A program made the translations under genes and the position numbers. From the NCBI RefSeq assembly GCF_009389715.1, contig NC_052402.1:19357985-19421984 (forward strand): a stretch of DNA of 64,000 bases. Direction: 5' to 3'. Under the pieces are notes generated by a model. The model was not told the origin of the DNA and made no database searches. It saw nothing but the letters and a program-made list of their open reading frames with translations. Shown here in pieces: positions 56,791 to 64,000 of this stretch. This stretch comes from Phoenix dactylifera. Taxonomy: Eukaryota; Streptophyta; Magnoliopsida; Arecales; Arecaceae. How positions within the stretch are numbered: position 1 is the first letter of the stretch; every line of letters begins with the position of its first letter.

Positions 56791-56804
56791 TAGGTTTGGG
56801 GGTG
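56791..56804 (+). other. Polypurine-tract region of the Athila element
   Basis: TAGGTTTGGGGGTG directly abuts the 3' LTR start at 56805, the position expected for priming of plus-strand DNA synthesis. Confidence 0.7.
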
Positions 56805-58568
56805 TGATAAGTGCTTAATAATTTATAATTTAGTTACCTTTCCATAACACTTATCAATATTTTTAAACTGATAAATACATATTTTACCATGAAATTGAAC
56901 AAACATTGAAGTAAGTTTAAAATATGGTAATTATTCTCTTAAACTAGATTCTGAACTTGTCTCTCTCTTGGTTGCAATCTTTCATGAAAACTACAAAAAA
57001 ATATATAAGGAGATTGTGTTGACCCGACTAAGGTTATAACTAAATGGGCTTTGGTCCTGATTTGATTGAAAGTTATAATTGTATAGAAAAATATTTGATT
57101 AACCCTTTTATTAAGTCACGGTCTGATCTGGTTGAGTCCAATCTGAAGTGGTTTAGTAAGAATTAAATGACATTGGGCTCGAGAACAAGTTCAGGCCAAA
57201 TCAACGATCATGACCCACCTCAAACCCAAAGTAATTTCCAACCAATTCCTTACCTACCTTCATATAAAATTTATAAATTTAAAACAAAAAAAGAAAATAA
57301 TGAATATAATAAAATAAATAAAATATGAATAGTGCATCACGGATTCACTGTTCATATGAACAGTGTCCCGTGAAAATACTGTTCATATGAACAGTGTTAC
57401 AAAAAAAAATAAAAAAAAAATATAAGCACTGTTCATCTTCTTCCCCACAGTGCATCACAGCCAAGATTCGCTCCGCCCTCCTGTTCCAGCCATCCAGCAA
57501 GGCGTGAACACCACCATCCCGTGATCCAAATCCCAGCGTCCGCGTGCAAACCTCGTTCCCGTCGATCCCGCAAGCGTCTCCTTCCTTCCCAAATCAGCAA
57601 ACCGGGATCTTCTTTATCCGGCGCCCCAGCAATCACGCCGTCTTCCTTCCGGATCGGCGCCCGTCTGCCCTCCCCCTCCACCGCATCCGCCCCTATCCAG
57701 CCAACCGTTGGAGCATCTTTCATGATCCCGGCGATCCCGCACCGCATCTCATTCCTCCCAGCAGCAGCCGTGATCCAAGCTGAAATCAAGCACCCGTGCC
57801 AGCTCCCGTCGGATCCCCAGCATAACGCATCCGTTTTCATCTTCCGCTTCATCACCGGAACCTCCCCTGCCTCGCGTGTCCAGATGAGAGCCAGCACAGA
57901 ATCTTCTCAACGCCCACATCGTCCATCACGTTGTAGCAGCATCGGCGTCCTCCAATCCAGCTACTCATCCGCGGATCCATCGCCTGCATATCCTCCTTCA
58001 AGAATCCGATCCTCCACGGTCAGGAAGGATATAAAAAGGGAGAAGAGTTCTTCATAGGGGGGAGCTCGGTTCGAAAGAAAACAGGGGGGAGGCTCTGTTT
58101 CGATGAAGAAGAAGAAGAAGAAAGCCGAGAGAAAGAAATAAAAAAAAAAGAAGAAGAGAGAGGGGAGGAGAGAGAATAGTTTGTGATATATTGGGAATAA
58201 TGGGAGGTAAAGGCTTTCATTTGAAGATGGAAGGACATCCGGCCACCATGCGCGGCTGAACACCTAGTCTAGGGCTGGATGAAGCCCTAGCAATGTATCA
58301 GGGCATTGTAGTTCTTACTCTTTTAATTTTTTTGGAGCTTGTTTAAATTCTTATTATCAATGAAAAATCCTTTTACTATGTTTAAACTTTGAGCATGCTA
58401 TTTATTATTCATGTTTGCTAAAGTAGTCTGAGATGATCCATGCCTAGGAAGATGAGGTGTACTGCACCCTAGAATAGCATACTTAGGTAGACACTTCATG
58501 CTACACCGAAGATGGATCTTCCTAACACTCTTTATATTTTTATTTTAAAAGGCTTGTAACCAGAATTG
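56805..58568 (+). repeat. Truncated 3' LTR of the Athila element
   Basis: Aligns with 47002-48755 with few differences. It contains two perfect palindromes (57346-57365 and 57378-57395) and the TATA box at 58030-58037. Similarity ends after CAGAATTG; the last 250 bases of the LTR and its CA end are missing and Del-type LTR sequence follows directly. No target-site duplication can therefore be checked. Confidence 0.9.
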
Positions 58569-59431
58569 TTGTTGTGGTTCGCCTAGGGCGTAAGACCCAC
58601 CTTCCGACAGCTGTCTAGTGATGACTTCGCATATTGACACCCCGATTTGCATATTTCAGTATTATAATTTATTGAGCATATTCATGATGTATCATTCATG
58701 TTTATTTGACGATTCTATATATACTTCCGATGAGTTGATTATGATTGTGGTGATACTGTGATGATTTACTCCATATTTTTTATGTTGAATTGTGTGCACC
58801 CTGTTATTGATGACTGCTCATATACTCTTGAGATTTCACCTTGAGCTATGATTATATCTTGTCTCATGTGCATAGTATCCTCTACTCCACTCACTGAGTA
58901 TTCATATACTCACTCTCCAGTTTGGTATTTTTGATTGCAGGGCAGGTGTTGTATAGAGAAGAGCAGGGTTAGAGATTGTCTGCTAGCTGTGCCGGTCCAT
59001 AGTATAATGTAGATAGAGGTTTATACATTTTGGTGTATTATAAACCTTCTGTTGTATATAGTGTATAGTTATAGTCATAGATCCTGTTGTGGATATGGGT
59101 TGACCATGGAAGGATTGAGAAGCAGGTATATATATATATGCAGATCAGTTGTGTGCCTGTGATAATGTATTGTTATATATTGTCCAGGTTTATTATGTGA
59201 CAGATTATGTGATTGCTGCTCTGACAGGTAGTGTTGTTGTATTTATTGAGATAATTCTAATAGGTCAATATAGAAAAGGTGATCATTTTATGCATGCATC
59301 ATGCCAAAATTTTCAGGATTTATTAATGATTGATAGGTAGTAGGGTTCTACGTGGTGGCTGGTGGCCTTATGCCTACCCGCACCCTAGCACCGTCGCGGC
59401 AGTCCGCCGGAATAGGGCGGGGGTCGTGACA
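58569..59431 (+). repeat. 5'-truncated LTR of the Del/Tekay element
   Basis: Ends in GGGGGTCGTGACA, with the terminal CA of a Del LTR, followed by the primer site. The TG start and the outer portion are missing at the junction with the Athila LTR. The block near 59350-59420 (TGGTGGCCTTATGCC, CGCGGCAGTCCGCCGG) is GC-rich relative to the rest. Confidence 0.75.
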
Positions 59432-59435
59432 AGCT

Positions 59436-59447
59436 TGGTATCAGAGC
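59436..59447 (+). other. Primer binding site, initiator Met tRNA
   Basis: TGGTATCAGAGC, four bases after the LTR end, is the standard primer site complementary to plant initiator methionine tRNA. Confidence 0.88.
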
Positions 59448-59791
59448 AAAGGTTAAAGAAGAGTCCTGTCAGAGCAATAGGATGAGTTAGGATTAAGTAT
59501 AGGATTATACTATGGAGCATAGGGTTTTTCTGTATGTTAATTTATGAGTCATTTACAATTTAGTAAAATATATTATGACTCAATGTGTAATAACTGTCCT
59601 CTCTCTTTGATTCTTTTACAGACATATAAAGAAAACCTCCAAGGAGAGGACTTGCTCATCCTGGAAGGAGGATGGAGCCAGATATAGCATTGGATGCGGG
59701 TTCCACACACATTGAGCCCTAGAGAGAAAAATCTCCTCCTGCAGACAGGCGGAGAGTTTATGATCAAGGGGAGGTAGGAAGCAGAGATGTA

Positions 59792-60997
59792 TTGATGGAA
59801 CAGTTACTGGCGGAGAATCAGGCTCTGAGGGAGCAGATTGCTCGGGGGAAACCTCCTACCCCGTCAGTAGTATCTATCCCACCTCTTGCACCTATGCCGA
59901 GGAGTTTGGCCAGGCGGGCTCTGGATGATGAGGGGATTACTGTACAGGACTTTCTGAGGCTGAGAACTCCGGAATTTAAGGAGGAAGAAGGTGAAGATAC
60001 TCAGAGATTCCTGGAGGAGACTGAAAAGATAATATGGAGACTGCCCTATTCTGATGCAAGGGCAATAGAACTTGTAGGGCTTACAATGAAAGAAGATGCC
60101 TGAAACTGGTACCAGAGTCATGTGGAGGACAGATTATACAGTAGGAATCCTTCAACCTGGGAAGAGTTCAGGCAAGCAGTGATGGATGAGTTCTTGTCTC
60201 CGGCTGAGAGGCAGAATCGAGCTCTTCAATTTGAGAGGCTGAAGCAGATGCCCGGAATGAGCGTATCTGAGTACGCTCGTGAGTTTACCAGATTGGGGAG
60301 GTATGCTCCTTACATCATCCCCACTGAAGCTGCCAGGATAGAAAGATTCAGGCGGGGTCTGATTTCCCCGCTGTATAATACAGTGCTGGCAGTAGAGGTC
60401 CCCACCTTGTCCAGGCTGATTGATAAAGCAAAACAATGGGAGATCAGAAACAAAGAGAAAAGAGCTGAAAGAGAACAGAGAAAAATGAGTATGGAAAAAG
60501 GGCAAAGCAACAGAGGTAGATCTGAGGGAGCAAGTCTCCCGGAGGACCCGACGGAGCAGTCTGTACGCTCAGCTCCACCTGCCCCATGTAAGAGGAAGTG
60601 GAGGAAAAGAGGTCAGTCATAGGATGCTTTTCTACCATCAGCACCTCGTCCTCCAGTTGTTATGACCAAGACTGAACCAAGGTTTCAGTCATGGCCAGTG
60701 TGTGACACATGTGGAAGGAAGCACCCTGTCAGATGCAGAATGGGTCAGGGAGTGTGCTACAGATGTGGACAATCGGGTTATTTTGCCAGAAAATGCCCTC
60801 AGGGTGTTACCCAGCAGTTTGTGCCTTCAGCATCCTACCCTTCTGTGTAGATGGACAGGCCTAGTAGTAGGGGGCCTGTAGGCAGAGACGGAGGTCAGAC
60901 ACCAGTATCACAGTAGAGTGCTGGACCATCTCAGCCATCAGCTCCAGCAGGCAGAGAGCAAGGAAGGGTGTTCACGGTAAATCTACAAGAGGCATAG
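59792..60997 (+). pseudogene. Del/Tekay Gag remnant
   Basis: One reading phase broken by stops TGA 60101, TAG 60620, TAG 60848, TAG 60914 and TAG 60995. The capsid region includes FLEETEKIIWRLPYSDARAI, TWEEFRQAVMDEFLS, MSVSEYAREFTRLGRYAPYI and RIERFRRGL. The zinc knuckle reads CYRCGQSGYFARKC, so the metal-binding His is Tyr. The N-terminus has QLLAENQALREQI, coiled-coil-like. Confidence 0.85.
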
Positions 60998-61000
60998 GTA

Positions 61001-61648
61001 TTGAATGCAGCTGTGACAGGTATGCTCCTCATTAATAAGATTAAAGCTAGAGTATTGTTTGATTCTGGAGCTATCCATTCATTTGTGTCCCCTTATTTTG
61101 CTAAAAAGTTAGCTAAGGATAAGATATTGATGCATATTCTCTTAGCTATTAGCACACATATAGGGGATAGTATAGAAGTGAGATATGTGTATCCTACTTG
61201 TATGGTAGAGGTAGAAGGTAAGACACTCCCAGTCGATTTGATTGAGTTGGCATTGTTAGACTTTGATGTCATACTGGGCATGGATTGGTTATCAGACAAT
61301 CGTGCCACCATTAACTGCCAAGAAAAGAGTGTTATCTTCAGATCCTTAGATGGGGGTGAATTTACATATCAAGGGGACAGGAGTGAGATCCCAATGAATT
61401 TGGTGTCTGCAGTGAAAGCAAAGAGGCTGCTGAAAAAGGGGTGTCAAGGTTATCTAGCTTATGTGATGGACATCCAGGTAGAGTCTGTGGATCTGCAGCA
61501 TATTCCAGTTGTTAGGGAGTATCCCAATGTATTTCTAGAGAAATTACCAGGATTGCCACCTGATAGAGAAATTGAGTTCAATATTGAACTTCTTCCTGGT
61601 ACAAACTTATATCGATTGCTCCCTATCGTATGGCACCCACAGAGTTGA
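61001..61648 (+). pseudogene. Del/Tekay protease and start of RT
   Basis: The aspartic protease motif reads VLFDSGAIHSFVSPYFAKKL (catalytic DSGA present), then DVILGMDWLSDNRATINC. The RT N-terminal region (VVREYPNVFLEKLPGLPPDR) follows, and the frame changes near 61607 before [12 protein letters not shown] sequence. The last dozen codons of this frame are out of phase. Confidence 0.85.
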
Positions 61649-62134
61649 GGGAGTTGAAGGTGCAGTTGCAAGATCTGCTAGACAAGGGGTTTGTTAGGCC
61701 CAGTATATCACCATGGGGTGCCCCAGTTCTATTTGTGAAGAAGAAAGATGGGTCACTGAGATTGTGTATAGATTATAGACAGCTGAATAAAGTGACCATC
61801 AAATACAGATACCCACTCCCCAGGATAGATGACCTGTTTGATCAATTACAGGGGGCTGAGTACTTCTTGAAGATTGATCTGCAGTCTGGGTATCATCAGC
61901 TGAAAATCAGAAATGAAGATATATTGAAGACTGCATTCAGAACAAGATATGGGCACTATGAGTTCTAGTGCTTCCATTTGGGTTGACAAATGCCCCAGCA
62001 GCATTCATGGATTTGATGAATAGGGTCTTTAAACCCTATCTTGATAGATTTGTAATAGTCTTTATAGATGATATCCTCATATATTCTAAGAGTCAGGCTG
62101 ATCATGAAGAGCATTTGGAATTGCACAACAAACC
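61607..62134 (+). pseudogene. Del/Tekay reverse transcriptase core, broken frames
   Basis: Phase 1 segment to TAG 61966: [57 protein letters not shown]. The next phase, from 61968 to about 62120, carries [19 protein letters not shown] and the catalytic FIDD (62061-62072). The frame changes again near 62120-62125 to reach the RNase H frame. All conserved blocks are visible but lie in three phases. Confidence 0.85.
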
Positions 62135-62965
62135 TTGAGAGAACATGAATTGTATGCTAAACTTACCAAATGTGAGTTCTGGCTCCAAGAAGTTGGATTC
62201 TTGGGACACATAATATGTAAGGAAGGAATCAGGGTGGATCCCAAGAAGATTGAGGCAGTTATGGATTGGCCGAGACCAACAAATATAACAGAAATCTGGA
62301 GTTTTCTGGGTCTGGCTGGGTACTATAGGAAGTTTGTAAAGGACTTCTCAAAAATAGCTGCCCCATTGACAAAGCTGACTCGGAAGCAGGTTAAATTTAC
62401 TTGGACAGATTCTTGTGAACAGAGCTTCCAGAAGCTGAAAGATTGCCTCACATCAGCTCCAGTTTTGACTCTACCCATGGATACATGCGGGTTTGTAGTC
62501 TACTGTGATGCTTCCAGAGTGGGATTGGGATGTGTGTTGATGCAGAATGGCAAGGTGATTGCATATGCATCCAGACAGCTGAGAAAGCATGAGGTAAACT
62601 ATCCCACTCATGATTTGGAAATGGTTGCTGTCATATTTGCACTAAAGATATGGAGACATAACTTATATGGTGAGAAATGTGAAATATATACTGATCACAA
62701 AAGCCTCCAGTACATTCAGCAGCAAAGAGATTTGAATCTCAGACAGAGGAGATGGATAGAGCTGTTGAAGGATTATGACTGCCAAATTTTGTATCATCCG
62801 GGCAAGGCTAATGTTGTAGCAGATGCGTTGAGCCGGAAATCAATGGGCAGTTTATCTCACATCTCCATCCTGAGGAGAGAGATAGTCAGAGATCAGGCAG
62901 ATTTATTTGGTCAGGGACTATCTTTTGAGATATCAGAGGTTCATCCTTTGATTGCACAGTTTTAG
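62135..62965 (+). pseudogene. Del/Tekay RT end and RNase H
   Basis: Contains [40 protein letters not shown], then RNase [46 protein letters not shown] and [10 protein letters not shown]. The acidic residues are retained. Ends at TAG 62963-62965. Confidence 0.85.
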
Positions 62966-64000
62966 GTGAAACTGAGGTTGATAGATGAAATCAAGGTTTC
63001 ACAGGATTTAGATCCAATCCTTATGAAACTAAAAAGAGAAGTGCAATCAGGACAGACAGAGAGGTTTCAGATTGTGGATGAGATGTTGATGTGTGGCAGT
63101 AGGCTATGTGTGCCAAATGTGGGAGATCTGGGATAGAGGATTATGCATGAAGCACACAACACTCCCTATAGCATTCATCCTGGTTCCACCAAAATGTATC
63201 ATGATATTAAAGGCAAATATTGGTGGAACGGATTAAAAAGGGATGTGGCCAAATATGTGGCTTCTTGTTTGACTTGTCAGCAAGTAAAATTTGAACATCA
63301 GAAGCCAACAGGACTATTGCAAGAGTTACCTTTGCCCGAGTGGAAATGGGAAAGGGTAACTACGAACTTTGTGGTCGGGCTGCCCAGAACACAAAAAGGA
63401 TATAATTCCATATGGATGATTGCGGATAGATTGACAAAATCAGCCTATTTTCTATCGGTGAAGATCACATATTCAGTAGCTTGGTATGTCGAGATGTACG
63501 TGGATAGGATAGTATCCTTTTATGGAGTGTCAGTTTCTATTATATCAGCTAGAGGTTCACAGTTTACCTCTAGGTTTTGGCAGAAGCTCCATAAGGCATT
63601 GGGGACTCAACTTGATTTTAGTACAGCATTTCATTCTCAGACAGATGGGCAGTCGGAGAGGATCATTCAGACCCTCGAGGATATGCTTAGAATGTGTGTA
63701 CTGGATTTCAGAGGTAGCTGGGACAGATACTTGCCTTTAGTGGAGTTTGCATATAATAACAGCTATCACTCCACTATTGGTATGGCACCTTATGAGGCAC
63801 TTTATGGGAGGAAATGTAGATCTCCCTTATGCTGGTCTGAGATTGGGGAGAAGCACCTAGAAGGATCAGATTTGATCAGAGAGACATCAGAAAAAATGCC
63901 AATGATACAGAAAAGGTTGAGGACAGTGTTCAGTAGGCAGAAGAGCTACTCAGATGTCAGAAGGAGAGATGTGCAGTTTGGCATAGGGGGATCATGTTTT
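62966..64000 (+). pseudogene. Del/Tekay integrase, catalytic residues lost
   Basis: Continues the RNase H phase after the stop, with another TAG at 63134. Zinc region: His in AHNTPYSIHPG and CLTCQ. The expected first catalytic Asp is Asn (AAC at 63365-63367 in TTNFVVGLP). The second is Ala (GCT at 63548-63550 in IISARGSQFTS). The Glu in TDGQSERIIQTLEDM is kept. The 3' part (NNSYHSTIGMAPYEALYGR) reaches the window end before any chromodomain. Confidence 0.85.

Larger units (their letters stand above)
47002..58568 (+). mobile_element. Athila-type Ty3/Gypsy retrotransposon
   Basis: Order: 5' LTR, tRNA-Asp primer site, leader, gag, protease, RT, RNase H, integrase, a 1.5-kb non-coding 3' region, polypurine tract, truncated 3' LTR. 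Counted by eye, the LTR copies differ at roughly 30-40 of about 1750 aligned bases, mostly C/T and G/A, so the insertion looks young. The Gag motif PGWQNHPNFSW is typical of the Athila lineage. No env-like ORF is seen between integrase and the 3' LTR. Two frame changes and one stop make this copy non-autonomous as it stands. Confidence 0.9.
58569..64000 (+). mobile_element. Del/Tekay-type chromovirus, decayed, runs off the window
   Basis: Order: 5'-truncated LTR, initiator-Met primer site, gag, protease, RT, RNase H, integrase; the chromodomain and 3' LTR would lie beyond the window. Many stops, at least three frame changes in RT, and substitutions at catalytic sites show it is long inactive. 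It is clearly older than the Athila copy at its left. Confidence 0.88.

Overview
The window is nuclear DNA from a flowering plant, almost certainly a monocot and plausibly a palm. The evidence is long introns packed with mobile elements, an AT-rich background interrupted by a very GC-rich coding exon (typical of monocot genes), plant-specific LTR retrotransposon lineages, and three host genes that resemble plant families. The species is an inference; no marker fixes it.

Three host genes are complete or nearly so. (1) Positions 1574-25353, plus strand: an organellar type 1 methionine aminopeptidase (MAP1B-like) with ten exons over 23.8 kb. The splice phases close perfectly into 363 residues and all metal ligands are present. 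(2) Positions 28097-31981, plus strand: a GPI-anchored glucan endo-1,3-beta-glucosidase (GH17 plus X8/CBM43) with four exons and 524 residues. (3) Positions 42042-44357, minus strand: an intron-less PLS-class pentatricopeptide repeat protein with E motifs, probably mitochondrial. They look like independent housekeeping genes, not a pathway cluster.

The methionine aminopeptidase introns have absorbed many insertions. They include an internally deleted, antisense Del/Tekay-type Ty3/Gypsy element in intron 1 and a series of short non-autonomous DNA elements. Several of the latter carry exact or nearly exact 8-bp target-site duplications and TAGGG- or CAAG-type ends typical of the hAT superfamily. 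A related hAT-like element lies at 33903-34750. Positions 35610-38521 hold a degraded minus-strand LTR element with gag and protease remnants but no recognisable reverse transcriptase.

The right-hand third is nested retrotransposon territory. Positions 45270-47001 carry the left part of an element with a 'putative gypsy type transposon' (PF04195-like) domain. It is interrupted by a young-looking Athila-type Ty3/Gypsy element (47002-58568) with 2.0-kb LTRs, a tRNA-Asp primer site, gag, protease, RT, RNase H and integrase, broken by two frame changes and one stop. Its right LTR is truncated exactly where a badly decayed Del/Tekay chromovirus begins (58569 to the window end). That second element has lost two of three integrase catalytic acids and carries many stop codons.

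No CRISPR, operon or novel multi-gene system is visible. The most interesting structures are the family of hAT-like non-autonomous elements inside one essential gene, the graded palindromic TA/GTATAC array upstream of the PPR gene, the palindromic repeats in the Athila LTR, and the gag-protease-only LTR element.
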